Counted from the stretch's first letter, positions 35,099-44,360 are shown. The stretch: DNA of 64,000 nucleotides from Arachidicoccus soli (GCF_003600625.1 NZ_CP032489.1:3286001-3350000), one strand, 5' to 3'. Numbers and translations are program-made. Notes: a model not told the origin generated them from the letters alone.

Positions 35099-36574
35099 TT
35101 AAAAATTTAATGGTTTGTTTTGATCAACGTTGCTATTCGGGTTAGCATTTAAATGTATATCCCACTGATTAATAATATCAGTAATGAAATTAAATTCTTT
35201 TTTAATTTGAATAACTTTCTCGGGTTGAATTTTCTTTTGATAATTCCCCGGTGTCCATTTTAAATCACCATTTAAATCATACAAAATACGGAAATGGTAT
35301 TTTCCGGGTTCAAATAACGGAATATTTACTTCACGGTTAGCTCCAATTGCAATAGAGTCCACCATTTTATCCGAAGAAAATATCTGCAAAACAGGTCTTT
35401 GAGCTGTATCTACATCTGGAAAATTAAGTTGCGCCGTAGCATAATCGTGATTCGTTTTTGTTTGAAATTTTATGGTGTCAGCTTTCGCGATGGAAACACC
35501 AAAACTATCTACTGCGGCTTCCTTTGGAATAATCAAATAGAAATCATTCCCTTCTTCCCAATGTCTATTAATCATGAACTGCGTATTTGTCGTATCCGCT
35601 TTTTCTCTTTGAACTATAGCGTTTTTTATGGGCACATAATTGGTATCAGTTAATAGAATCTTTGCAGAATCAAAAACTTTTAAAGGCTTGCTATAATCAA
35701 TTTCTAAAGGTTCTAACAAGCTCTGCTTCCCGCTAGATATATTTGTAGAAACGGTCAAAGGCTTTTTTGCTTCTTGTTCCTTTCGTTTCTCCAATTGCTT
35801 GGCAGAAAAGTTAACTACATTTTTTTGTTGAGGTATTACCGGATATGCCTGAAAGGCATATAATTTAAGGTTTTGAACTGATGCCAAATCATTTGTATTA
35901 ATAGTACTATCTAAAAATGCAAATTGCGCAGTCGAATCGTTGTAATTTTTCATGTATGAATTGGCAACGATAAAAAGATTAAACTTCTTTTTTGGCAAAA
36001 AATGAAACGCAAAACGCCCAGCGCTATCAAGCGTTGCGTAATATTTCGGTGAAGTTTTTAGAACTGCCGTATCTGATAAATTAGTATATAATACAGCTAA
36101 CAATGAAGAGTCCACGCCACCTGTTTGCGCTAAAACAACTTTTCCTGTAATAGAATCGGTATCCAAATGATCGCCGGTACTGAAAACATAAGTGAAATTT
36201 TTCAAAACATTGCCTTCATTAACATCTTTCAAAGCCTTCCCAAAATTGTAAGAATAAGTAGTATTAGGTTCTAAACTATCTTTTATTTTTATAGTAACAG
36301 TGCGCAAATGGCTGTCTACAGTAGGGACGCCTTTAGGAATTGGAGAAACAATAAGGTTGGTAAAAATATTATCTAACGTTACATATTCGTCAAAGTTAAG
36401 TGTCACAGTTTTTGCTTTAAAATTCAATGTTGAATCTTTTGGCATGGCTTGTAAAAGTACCGGAGGCAAGGTATCCTTTGGCCCACCACTAGGTGGAACA
36501 ATGACAGCACAACCGGTTGGAAGCAACCAACAAAATACAGCGATGATACTTAGTAACAGGAATATTCTTTTCAT
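35099..36574 (-). CDS. Ig-like (SbsA type) domain lipoprotein
   Basis: Exported protein of 491 residues. The signal peptide ends in LPTGC, a probable lipobox. The mature start VIVPPSGGPKDTLPPVLLQAMPKDST is the hallmark opening of a large Bacteroidota family with an SbsA-type Ig-like domain (about 40-135, FDEYVTLDNIF, NTTYSYNFGKALKDVNEGN). The remaining 350 residues are beta-rich with repeated short strand patterns. Function is unknown; it is probably anchored in the outer membrane. It is first gene of an operon with recR, an association that probably reflects gene order more than function. Confidence 0.85.
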   Translation of the reverse strand: MKRIFLLLSIIAVFCWLLPTGCAVIVPPSGGPKDTLPPVLLQAMPKDSTLNFKAKTVTLNFDEYVTLDNIFTNLIVSPIPKGVPTVDSHLRTVTIKIKDSLEPNTTYSYNFGKALKDVNEGNVLKNFTYVFSTGDHLDTDSITGKVVLAQTGGVDSSLLAVLYTNLSDTAVLKTSPKYYATLDSAGRFAFHFLPKKKFNLFIVANSYMKNYNDSTAQFAFLDSTINTNDLASVQNLKLYAFQAYPVIPQQKNVVNFSAKQLEKRKEQEAKKPLTVSTNISSGKQSLLEPLEIDYSKPLKVFDSAKILLTDTNYVPIKNAIVQREKADTTNTQFMINRHWEEGNDFYLIIPKEAAVDSFGVSIAKADTIKFQTKTNHDYATAQLNFPDVDTAQRPVLQIFSSDKMVDSIAIGANREVNIPLFEPGKYHFRILYDLNGDLKWTPGNYQKKIQPEKVIQIKKEFNFITDIINQWDIHLNANPNSNVDQNKPLNF

Positions 36575-36669
36575 TAAAATTCTGGGTATTGCCCTTTCGA
36601 CAAAATTATTGTTTCACAATTACTTTAGATAGCTTTTATTGGAATTTTATTGATTCTTTGTAAGAAAAT

Positions 36670-38586
36670 TTAATCCTTTTCCTTGGAAACATCAAATACT
36701 TGTTGTTTATCCAAGGGCAAAATACCTGTTTCTAAAGAGGATGGCATATTTTTTTGATGATATAATTTGATAGTTGCTTTTTTGAAATCCTGCGGCAATG
36801 CAGTATAAATATTTTCAAATACTTGTGGATTGCGATCTACCAAGGGGAACCAGGTACTTTGTATTTGAACCATAATGCGATGACCTTTTTTGAAGGTATA
36901 AAGAATATCGGGTACATGAAATTTTACCAAGGTAGGTTTATTGGGCACAAATGCCTCGGGGTTTTCAAAACTGTTGCGATATTTTCCGCGCATAATTTCA
37001 GCACGTACCAAAGCTTCATATCCTCCGGCAGCCACTTCCTTGCCATCTATTGCATAATTACTCAAAGTATCGGGATACACATCAATCAGTTTGATAATAA
37101 AATCCGCATCTGTTCCAGACGTAGATACAAATAAATTGGCTTCAGTCGCTCCGGCTAATGTCACGCTGCTATCTAGCACTGGTGTAGAAAAAGTCAACAC
37201 ATCGGGTCTGCATGAAGCAAAACGCTGGTCGGCATCCATATAAGTCACGCCTCTGTCGGCCTTTATACCCCCTTCATAAGGAACGGGTTTTGCAGGATCA
37301 GAAATATATTCGTCTGAAGACTTTATTGTTTTTGGTGGTGTGAGCGAGAGTTCATTATTCTCTCCAAAATATAATTTTACCGGCTGAATATTCCTTGAAG
37401 GCCAGTGCATAAAGGTATTCCAACGATTTAAGCCAACGTCATATAATAATGCTTCCGGCAGATTTGGCATGGGTGCATCTTTCAAGTAATGCATAAAAAA
37501 CGGAAATTCTACATTCTTCTGAAACCATCGACTCGTATTGAATCCAAAAGGAATATCGCCGAGATGGTTCATATTCATACTTGCCCATCCACCGTGGTAC
37601 CAAGGCCCCATCACCAAAATATTTTCGTTGCCCGGATTTTTATGTTCAATGCTTTGATAAGTGTTTACAGTACCCCATTGGTCTTCTGCATCGTACCAAC
37701 CACCCACCAACATTGTAGCAGGTTTTACATTATTCATAAACTTGCGAATATCTCTTGCTTGCCACCATTTATCATAATTCGGATGCATCAAAACTGTATC
37801 AAAAAACGGGGCTAAATGATGGTAATATTCTTTGTTAACGTTGGCAACCGTTTTCATTTTTAAAAAGAACTGATAACTGTCGCTATACTTGGCATTCAGC
37901 GGAGGCATTTTATCTTTGTTGGGGCCATTGGTAGAATTGACAAACCAATAATCAAAGTCAAACTCATCCATTAAGAAGAAAGCGCCATTATGATGCGTAT
38001 CATCGCCCAAAAACCAATTGGTAACAGGTGCTTGCGGCGATACCACTTTAATCGCCGGATTGCCGCATAAAGCTGCATTCGTTGCAAAAAAACCCGGATA
38101 AGAAATACCCCACACGCCTACTTTTCCATTGTTGTGCGGCACATTTTTCACCAGCCAATCCACTGCATCATAAGTGTCCGATGCTTCATCGTGTTGTGTC
38201 CCTTTTTTATTCACAATGAATGGTGTAATCTCTGTCCAATTGCCCTCACTGTGGTGCTTTCCGCGCACATCCTGATAGACAAAAATAAACCCTTCTTTCA
38301 TAAATTCTGGCGAAGGCCCTAATAAGTAAGGATATTTATCAGTACCATAAGGTGCGACTGAATAACAAGTCCGCATCATCATCATCGGATAAGTTTTCGA
38401 TGTATCTTTTGGCACATAAACATTTGTAAAAAGCTTTATACCATCACGCATGGGAATCATAAATTCGTATTTGTTGTAATGCGTGCGTGCATAACTTGTA
38501 TCGAATGGTAGATCACGATTCCGCTGCGCTTGCAAAACGCTGCAGCCGCATAAAAGGATAGCCAGAAAGCAATATAGTCTTTTCAT
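36670..38586 (-). CDS. CocE/NonD-family (X-Pro dipeptidyl-peptidase-like) hydrolase
   Basis: Exported alpha/beta hydrolase of the S15/CocE group, 638 residues. The signal peptide is at about 1-20 (VLQAQ). The N-terminal hydrolase domain has the nucleophile elbow WGISYPGFFA (GxSYxG) near residue 161. The other triad residues are probably the Asp in WYDAEDQWG and the His in WYHGGW. The C-terminal jelly-roll PepX_C domain (about 430-630) ends with KKGHRIMVQIQSTWFPLVDRNP, the family signature. Substrates may be proline-containing dipeptides, glutaryl-acylated amino acids or esters; they cannot be told apart here. Confidence 0.9.
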   Translation of the reverse strand: MKRLYCFLAILLCGCSVLQAQRNRDLPFDTSYARTHYNKYEFMIPMRDGIKLFTNVYVPKDTSKTYPMMMMRTCYSVAPYGTDKYPYLLGPSPEFMKEGFIFVYQDVRGKHHSEGNWTEITPFIVNKKGTQHDEASDTYDAVDWLVKNVPHNNGKVGVWGISYPGFFATNAALCGNPAIKVVSPQAPVTNWFLGDDTHHNGAFFLMDEFDFDYWFVNSTNGPNKDKMPPLNAKYSDSYQFFLKMKTVANVNKEYYHHLAPFFDTVLMHPNYDKWWQARDIRKFMNNVKPATMLVGGWYDAEDQWGTVNTYQSIEHKNPGNENILVMGPWYHGGWASMNMNHLGDIPFGFNTSRWFQKNVEFPFFMHYLKDAPMPNLPEALLYDVGLNRWNTFMHWPSRNIQPVKLYFGENNELSLTPPKTIKSSDEYISDPAKPVPYEGGIKADRGVTYMDADQRFASCRPDVLTFSTPVLDSSVTLAGATEANLFVSTSGTDADFIIKLIDVYPDTLSNYAIDGKEVAAGGYEALVRAEIMRGKYRNSFENPEAFVPNKPTLVKFHVPDILYTFKKGHRIMVQIQSTWFPLVDRNPQVFENIYTALPQDFKKATIKLYHQKNMPSSLETGILPLDKQQVFDVSKEKD

Positions 38587-38655
38587 AAAATTGTACTTAA
38601 GAGATGGACAAATTAAGTTAATACATTATTCTATTTACCGGAAGTTTAGTAAAGC

Positions 38656-41600
38656 TCAGAACCCCTCTTCTTCATTCAAATTGTGCAATTCCACATATAG
38701 ATTATTATCTTTTACAAAATTGCAATAATGACAATCTTCTTTACCACAACCTGTGTAAAAATCTCTACTTTGAATTTTATGCCATACGTCTTGCATTTGT
38801 TGTTTCACCGTTTCCACCTCCCCCGGGCTGATTGTCAACTTTGTTTTATGATATTCTTTTTTATCATCCGGTTCTACAAAATCAAATTCAGTGCTGATAA
38901 CTTGCCAATCTTTTAGGGGATAATTATCCAACAAAATTTTATAAAAGACGGCTTGACGCCAATAATCGCCACCTAAAGGATTCTTATCATTAGGTGCTTT
39001 CAATTTATCTTTAGCGTTATCAAATTTTCCAGTTTTATAATCTACTACATTTACTTGTTTTCCGTCAAATTCCAGTTTATCTAACTTTCCTTTGATAGGC
39101 ACACCACTAACCACCACATTTTTAATCATCCTTTCTACCACTACAATTTTGCTCCAATTTTCAATATATTTTTGATAATAATTGTGCAAGATTTCGTGTC
39201 CATATTCCATTCGTCTGTTAAAACTCTCAGCCACAAAATTTTCTCTGTTGCGTTTCATGCTCCACTCAAAATCCTCGATAAATATTTCTTTCGAAGGAAA
39301 AACATGCTCATTATTATTCATCCTGGTAAATAATTTTTCCAAGGCAAAATGTACGGCGGTACCAAATACCAAAGCTTCGTTTTTAGCCGCAGGAATACGC
39401 AACAATTGATTGAAATAAAAACTCAAGGGGCACTTTAGAAAATTGTTTAATGCCGTTACGCTCATTACAAAATTATCTAACACTGCATCTAACAAATCAG
39501 ATTCCATTTTTTGTAATTCAGGTGCCCGATTATTAGTAAATTCCATCAACTGAAAATCCACTTTATCTTCCTGCGATATTTCACAATGTTCCGGTTGAAA
39601 TACCTGTCCTTCCTCTATTTCTGCAATAAATTGTGTAGGTTCTAGTTCTTTATTTTTATTATCAAATTTATAATAAGAGATAAATAAATATTGCTCAGCG
39701 CGCGTCATCGCTACATAAAAAAGTCGTCGTAATTCTTCTAAAACTTTTTCTTTTGCTACCGAAAAGAATAAGGTATCCGGGAAAGAAAACCCACCCATAT
39801 TACCTCGTTTTTTTTCCCAGCTCCCACTGATACACCCGGCGAAATATACATACTGAAACTCTAACCCTTTGGATCCATGAGCTGTCAGGAGGTTCACACC
39901 TTTGTCCGTTCCATTTATTTCAATGATAGGAATAGGCAATTTTTCCTCCTTCATCAAATCAATATTACCGATTAATAGTTCCAAACTCAAATAGGGATTG
40001 CGTGCTGTTTCGTCCTTGATAAAATCAAAAAGCGCCGTGAGTATTTTCAATAGTTTGAACTTTTCGGGGCTGTTCATGATATAAGTAATCAGCCCCATTT
40101 TGAAAATGATATTTTCAAATAACCTTTGTAAATTTTCATTAGGAACATCAGTAATCAAACTTTCGATGGCATTACTCGCCATTCTAAACCCCTCTGGAAT
40201 TGAAGGTGAAAACAATTCTTGTGCAGGTGCGTTTACTTTTTCAAACAACAATTGTCGAATGGAGGTTTTATCTTCTTTAAACTGGCTTCTACTTACTTCA
40301 ATAGAAAGTTTCGCTACTTCTATTGCAGGAATTCCAAACCAATCGAAATGCAAAATCTCAAAAAGCATTTCATCTCCACCATAAGGCGCATCATGTTCTG
40401 CATGGAGATAATTTAAAATCAGCAACAATTTCTTACCAAAAGTTGTTGTAAAAACATTTTCACTGCGCTTGCTGTAGTAAGAAATATTTTTTAATTGAAA
40501 ATATTTAGCCAGCTCCTCGCCATATTTATGTTCTTTATAAATTACAGCAATTTTACCCGGCTGTACACCCTGTTGTATCAGCTTTTCGACACTTAAAGTA
40601 ATACCTATCATTTCCTCTCTTTGTGTAACATATTCCAATAAAACTGGTTGAATTTTTAATTCTTTAATTTTTTCATTTGAAGAAACTAAGTCCTTACTCA
40701 AACCGGGGAGTTGATTTACCAAACGTTCTTTATTTTTTTCAATTATTGTTTTAGAATGATCTAAAATAGGTTGAACGGAACGATAATTTTTGGTAAGTAC
40801 AATCGTTTTTAGATCTCTGGAAAGTCCATTCGCAAAGTCAACCATATTATCCAAGTTAGCGCCTTGAAAACGATAGATGCTTTGATCGTCATCGCCCACT
40901 ACAAATACATTCGGCTTTTCCCAATAATTCATCAACAAATGCACCAGCGCGTTTTGTGTCCCACTTGTATCTTGATATTCATCTACCAATATATATAAAT
41001 ACTGTTCCTGATAAGTATTGAGTAATAAAGGGTTTTCTTCAAAAGCCTTTAGCACCCAATTAATCATATCATCAAAATCGTACCGATTATTATGGCGCAT
41101 TAAAGACTGATAATTATCAAACTGATTCACGGCAGCACGTAATTTCTCCATGCGATCCAGCAAATCTTCAAATGCAGGTTTTAAGTCTCCTGCGCTTTTA
41201 TTCTTGTATTTTTTCTTGTATTTATAATCGGCATAGTATTCTGAGTTTTCATCACAATTACGCACTTGTTCTATAAACTCATCTATTTTTTCTTCTATAA
41301 AACCGGGCTTCCAACCTTCACGTTTCATTGTACTAAACAGGGAGCGTAAATTCGGAATATCATAATACACATCGCCGCGATAACGCTTAAGAGGGTTGTC
41401 CTTTTTGAATCCATTAATCAATTCTTTAAACAAATCAATACTTTCTAAATCAGAAATAGCATCTAAAGAGTTTTTTTCGAAATAAGAAAGATTGGCTTGA
41501 ATAATATCGTTGCAAAAAGCATGGAAAGTATAAATATTTACTTTGTACGCATCCGCACCAATAAAGGATTTTAGTCGGCTACGCATGGCTACCACACCTG

Positions 41601-41814
41601 CGTCAGTATAAGTAAGGCAGAGAATATTTTCGGGCAAGGTATCGGTCTTCAATAAAATATTCCCGATACGTGCCGATAGAATTTGTGTTTTGCCTGTGCC
41701 TGGCCCAGCAATTACCATCACTGGCCCATCGATAGTATCAACGGCTTCTTTTTGTTTTTCGTTTAAAGACTTGTAAACTTGTTGAAATTTTTCGAGTTGT
41801 TCTTTATTGCTCAA
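38656..41814 (-). CDS. UvrD-type helicase with AddB-like nuclease
   Basis: Fusion of superfamily 1A helicase and PD-(D/E)xK nuclease, 1052 residues. Helicase motifs: Q motif LNEKQKEAV, Walker A AGPGTGKTQ, motif II VDEYQDT, motif III VVGDDDQSIYRFQGA and motif VI RRLFYVAMTRAEQYLFISY. The C-terminal RecB-like nuclease has GTAVHFALEKLF and VVDYKTGKFD. Cysteines in LKCPLSFYF and in CGKEDCHYC fit the iron-sulphur staple of AddB/AdnA nucleases. I place the start at TTG 41814 (MSNKEQLEKF), where family members begin. The frame stays open to 41946 but that extension overlaps a RhuM-like fragment. Probably double-strand break processing. Confidence 0.88.
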   Translation of the reverse strand: MSNKEQLEKFQQVYKSLNEKQKEAVDTIDGPVMVIAGPGTGKTQILSARIGNILLKTDTLPENILCLTYTDAGVVAMRSRLKSFIGADAYKVNIYTFHAFCNDIIQANLSYFEKNSLDAISDLESIDLFKELINGFKKDNPLKRYRGDVYYDIPNLRSLFSTMKREGWKPGFIEEKIDEFIEQVRNCDENSEYYADYKYKKKYKNKSAGDLKPAFEDLLDRMEKLRAAVNQFDNYQSLMRHNNRYDFDDMINWVLKAFEENPLLLNTYQEQYLYILVDEYQDTSGTQNALVHLLMNYWEKPNVFVVGDDDQSIYRFQGANLDNMVDFANGLSRDLKTIVLTKNYRSVQPILDHSKTIIEKNKERLVNQLPGLSKDLVSSNEKIKELKIQPVLLEYVTQREEMIGITLSVEKLIQQGVQPGKIAVIYKEHKYGEELAKYFQLKNISYYSKRSENVFTTTFGKKLLLILNYLHAEHDAPYGGDEMLFEILHFDWFGIPAIEVAKLSIEVSRSQFKEDKTSIRQLLFEKVNAPAQELFSPSIPEGFRMASNAIESLITDVPNENLQRLFENIIFKMGLITYIMNSPEKFKLLKILTALFDFIKDETARNPYLSLELLIGNIDLMKEEKLPIPIIEINGTDKGVNLLTAHGSKGLEFQYVYFAGCISGSWEKKRGNMGGFSFPDTLFFSVAKEKVLEELRRLFYVAMTRAEQYLFISYYKFDNKNKELEPTQFIAEIEEGQVFQPEHCEISQEDKVDFQLMEFTNNRAPELQKMESDLLDAVLDNFVMSVTALNNFLKCPLSFYFNQLLRIPAAKNEALVFGTAVHFALEKLFTRMNNNEHVFPSKEIFIEDFEWSMKRNRENFVAESFNRRMEYGHEILHNYYQKYIENWSKIVVVERMIKNVVVSGVPIKGKLDKLEFDGKQVNVVDYKTGKFDNAKDKLKAPNDKNPLGGDYWRQAVFYKILLDNYPLKDWQVISTEFDFVEPDDKKEYHKTKLTISPGEVETVKQQMQDVWHKIQSRDFYTGCGKEDCHYCNFVKDNNLYVELHNLNEEEGF

Positions 41815-41977
41815 AGCGTGAAAATTTTGAATGTTGTAAATTAAAATTAGAATTTCTTTGTTCACTGGAAATAACGGCCGATGGAGAAATTTCAATTTCC
41901 ACAACGCCATCAGATACAGTATAAAGCAAAAGCTCCGACAGCTCATCGCTGAGTTTTATGGGCAAATTTTTAGCCAT
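41804..41977 (-). pseudogene. RhuM-like N-terminal fragment
   Basis: An open frame of 57 residues starting 1 bp after the Bro-N stop. Its stretch LLLYTVSDGVVEIEI (17-31) matches the start of RhuM-family proteins, which open with a similar strand pair before an EDETVWLTQ-like segment. That continuation is absent: the chain runs into unrelated residues and stops at 41804. It is probably the remnant of a truncated rhuM gene whose end was lost at the helicase junction. It could still be translated as a short peptide. The final 11 nt overlap the helicase start. Confidence 0.5.
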
Positions 41978-41978
41978 T

Positions 41979-42818
41979 TTACTTCCGTTCTATTCTTTTA
42001 TTTTTATTTGCTAATAATTTTTTTGCCGAAATAGTACTCACTACTTTTTTCCCAGTTGTTTTCTCTAATTGCAGCCGAGCAGCTTTAGCTACGTTACCAC
42101 CTTTTGTCGCAACTTCTTTGTTTTCAGAAAATGTTTTTGGCTGTTTTTCTTTACTTATTTCCGTGGTGGATGCTTCTGCCAACATATTAAGAACTAATTC
42201 CAAATTGGTCATATTATCTCTTAAGTTCTCTTTTTTAAGGTCTTTGTGTTTTCTGTATTCTTTTACGGTTAATCCACTCCAAGCTTTGGTTATTTCATCT
42301 GTAAGTATAGCGTATTCCTGACCTTTTTTTACGCCTCGTTCATCCCATTCATCGGTGAGGTCTTTGCGTACTTCAATACTTTTTAACCGTTGATTTATCC
42401 ATTCTTTGCTGTAGCCCTTTTTAAGATAAGTTTCCATCAACCTGTCTATTCCAATTTCTGGGTCTTCTATTTCATCAATTCGTTCTCTAGCAACTTTTGC
42501 TATCCATAATTTGAATGCTTCAGCTTTGGGTGATGGTACAGATTGAATAAGACGGAATAACTGTTCCGTATCTGCCACATCTGTTAGCCGCATTTTCCCA
42601 TCGGCAGCTACCATTTTCAAACCGTGAAGATTTGTCACGGTTTCATTCCCTTCAGCTTTAAGCCGTTGTTTTAGTTTTCGCCAATAAGCTGCAACATCTA
42701 CACTATCAGTTAGTATTTTCAATACATCTACTACAGAGAAATACCATTTTTCATTCTCTTCATTCCAAATGCTTCGCACCTGCTTTTGCTCAAATAATTT
42801 TATGGCTGTATTTTTCAA
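41979..42818 (-). CDS. Bro-N domain (phage antirepressor-like) protein
   Basis: Protein of 279 residues. The N-terminal Bro-N domain (about 8-110) reads IKLFEQKQVRSIWNEENEKWYFSVVDVLKIL, then WRKLKQRLKAEG and LTDVADTEQLFRLIQSVPSPKAEAFKLWI. A second conserved half (about 120-220: KEWINQRLKSIEVRKDLTDEW, AWSGLTVKEYR, LRDNMTNLELVLNMLAE) and a basic C-terminus follow. Bro-N proteins bind DNA and occur in phages and mobile islands; the cellular role of this long type is unknown. The frame is intact although both neighbours in the island are broken. Confidence 0.85.
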   Translation of the reverse strand: MKNTAIKLFEQKQVRSIWNEENEKWYFSVVDVLKILTDSVDVAAYWRKLKQRLKAEGNETVTNLHGLKMVAADGKMRLTDVADTEQLFRLIQSVPSPKAEAFKLWIAKVARERIDEIEDPEIGIDRLMETYLKKGYSKEWINQRLKSIEVRKDLTDEWDERGVKKGQEYAILTDEITKAWSGLTVKEYRKHKDLKKENLRDNMTNLELVLNMLAEASTTEISKEKQPKTFSENKEVATKGGNVAKAARLQLEKTTGKKVVSTISAKKLLANKNKRIERK

Positions 42819-42828
42819 ATAGTTACTT

Positions 42829-43086
42829 TTATTTTTTGATAAAATATTTTTTTGCCTTCAGTTCTTTGGTTAAAGATCGATAAACTTGAATTCTAATATT
42901 ATTTAAAGTTGATCTTTGAAGACTTGAATAGATTTTTTACTTAGCATTGTTTATGCCTCTATATATTCCTAGAGGTTCGGATTTATGTTCTTTAGAAAAG
43001 ATCTCAAATTCTTTAATAGTGTCAATTTTAATGATTTTAAAATATTGTTCTTTATCTGAGAGATCTGTGTATGTCGATATCTGCAT
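42829..43086 (-). pseudogene. FRG-domain gene, broken by an in-frame stop
   Basis: From ATG 43086 the frame encodes 49 residues ending YRGINNAK before TAA at 42937-42939. Reading through the stop gives KIYSSLQRS in the same frame. This is the FRG-domain consensus (YRG..NAKYK..SSLQR) with the Tyr codon turned into TAA. The frame then loses family likeness and stops at 42829, far short of a full FRG protein (usually over 200 residues). It is therefore a doubly damaged remnant. It lies 11 bp upstream of the Bro-N gene on the same strand. Confidence 0.65.
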
Positions 43087-43154
43087 TATTTATATTGTTT
43101 TTTAGTATTAAAGCTATCTCTCAAATATACTCAATTACTCTTTATTTTATAAAA

Positions 43155-43256
43155 CCTGCCGTAAAACCCATTCTGAGGGATTGCAGCGGTAGCTTGGTGC
43201 TACGTAGGAGCAGCAACTACAAGCCTAAAGCACGACGGTAAGCGGCAAACATAAAA
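43155..43256. ncRNA. Structured GC-rich element of unknown type
   Basis: Inverted repeats: TGCCG (43157) with CGGCA (near 43243), GCTTG with CAAGC (about 43192 and 43220), and the local hairpin GTAGC-TTGGT-GCTAC (43190-43204). The nested layout recalls a folded recombination site or a structured RNA. The integron attC core (RYYYAAC with GTTRRRY) is not present. Which strand is used is unknown. Confidence 0.3.
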
Positions 43257-43453
43257 ACGAAATAAATGGTAAAAAGCTGCGAACCGGCACCCCCTAAAAA
43301 TAAAATTAAAATCATTTATGGCCTATTATTGATATCCGCGCTTCAAAGGCCTACATACAAAGCCAAGAGAGAATAAAATATTTTAGCAAAAGACATTGCA
43401 TTATAGAATAAAAAGGATGTTCAATTGTATATTTTATCCTTCAATTAAAAACA

Positions 43454-43481
43454 AAAAGCACCACAGATTTGTAGTGCTTTT
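43454..43481 (-). terminator. Terminator of the TPR membrane protein gene
   Basis: AAAAGCAC/GTGCTTTT stem followed on the minus strand by TGTTTTTAATT, 22 bp after the gene stop. Confidence 0.85.
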
Positions 43482-43502
43482 GAGAAATTTATAGATCAAT
43501 GA

Positions 43503-44159
43503 CTAACCCGGCACACGGGAAATATATTTTTGTATTTCTTTGATTTGATTCACCACTTCTGGTGTAGTAGGGTTACAAGCTTTTGCTTTTCGGAAAAAAT
43601 CTTTAGCCGCTCGAAACTCACGTTTATTCATCATTATCTGACACATCCCTAAATTAGCCACAGCCTTACTTTCGTTATCTGGAATACCTAATTTTAAAGC
43701 CGCACGTAAATAGCCTTCCGCTCCACGCATATCGCCTTTCTGCATGGCCATCATTCCGAGTTGTAATTTGTTTGCACCTTCGGCTTCCGGCATTGAAGAC
43801 CCGATTGAAGAAGATTTCTTCAGGTTCTTTTCAGCCTCGTCAAAATCTTGATTCATCATCGCCAAATTACCTTTCAAAGTATAATAAGTAGAACGAACTG
43901 GTTTGATAAGCATACCGGGAAACCAGATTGAATCCATTATCTTTTTCACTTCTTCCACATTACCTTCTTCCATAGGCTTTTGAATAAGACGCAAAGGGCC
44001 AATTAAAAAATGCGACAACAAACCAATCAACGCTATAAAATATAATGGAAACATTGCCCAAAAACCTACCGTACCGGAAACATTTAAGATCACAGCCAAG
44101 ATTGCCAATAAAAGGCTCAACCAAAAACGGTATTTAATAATCAAATTGTAAAACTTCAT
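43503..44159 (-). CDS. Membrane-anchored TPR protein
   Basis: Protein of 218 residues. Two N-terminal transmembrane segments (about 7-25 and 28-50) are followed by a soluble part with about three tetratricopeptide repeats between residues 75 and 205 (YYTLKGNLAMMNQDFDEAEKNL, KLQLGMMAMQKGDMRGAEGYL, VANLGMCQIMMNKREFRAAKDFF). It is probably a scaffold at the inner membrane with unknown partner. The start is ATG 44159; the longer frame begins inside the -7 box at 44181-44188 and is rejected. It is divergent from tRNA-Arg(CCU). Confidence 0.85.
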   Translation of the reverse strand: MKFYNLIIKYRFWLSLLLAILAVILNVSGTVGFWAMFPLYFIALIGLLSHFLIGPLRLIQKPMEEGNVEEVKKIMDSIWFPGMLIKPVRSTYYTLKGNLAMMNQDFDEAEKNLKKSSSIGSSMPEAEGANKLQLGMMAMQKGDMRGAEGYLRAALKLGIPDNESKAVANLGMCQIMMNKREFRAAKDFFRKAKACNPTTPEVVNQIKEIQKYISRVPG

Positions 44160-44180
44160 CTTATCATTTTTTTCGAGCGG

Positions 44181-44188
44181 CAAAGATA
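44181..44188 (-). promoter_or_regulatory. -7 box of the TPR membrane protein gene
   Basis: TATCTTTG on the minus strand, 21 nt before ATG 44159. It decides between two possible starts. Confidence 0.6.
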
Positions 44189-44263
44189 AGTCCTTTGCAC
44201 CTTAACTGTACATAAATAAATTATTATTCCTAATAAAGCATTTCTATTTCAAATTAGATACCT

Positions 44264-44271
44264 TACTTTTG
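44264..44271 (+). promoter_or_regulatory. -7 box of tRNA-Arg(CCU)
   Basis: TACTTTTG, matching TAnnTTTG, 15 nt before the mature tRNA 5' end. Confidence 0.65.
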
Positions 44272-44286
44272 CTGCACTCCAGAAAA

Positions 44287-44358
44287 GGTCTCGTAGTTCA
44301 ATGGATAGAATAGGAGTTTCCTAAACTCTAGATACAGGTTCGATCCCTGTCGAGACCA
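44287..44358 (+). tRNA. tRNA-Arg (anticodon CCU)
   Basis: 72 nt. The acceptor stem GGTCTCG/CGAGACC is perfect. The D-arm, the anticodon stem GGAGT/ACTCT with loop TTCCTAA (anticodon CCT in DNA) and the T-arm with GGTTCGATCC are all present. The discriminator is A, and CCA is not encoded. It reads the AGG codon. A terminator follows directly. Confidence 0.95.
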
Positions 44359-44360
44359 CT

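Larger units (their letters stand above)
43087..43502. other. Gene-free stretch with GC-rich island
   Basis: About 415 bp with no credible gene. The middle (43155-43295) is clearly richer in G+C than its AT-rich flanks and holds several inverted repeats. The last 50 bp contain the terminator of the TPR gene. Nothing else was recognised. Confidence 0.5.

Noticed and set aside
43155-43256. Integron attC site
   Set aside because: Nested repeats are present but the RYYYAAC and GTTRRRY core boxes are not, and no integrase was seen.
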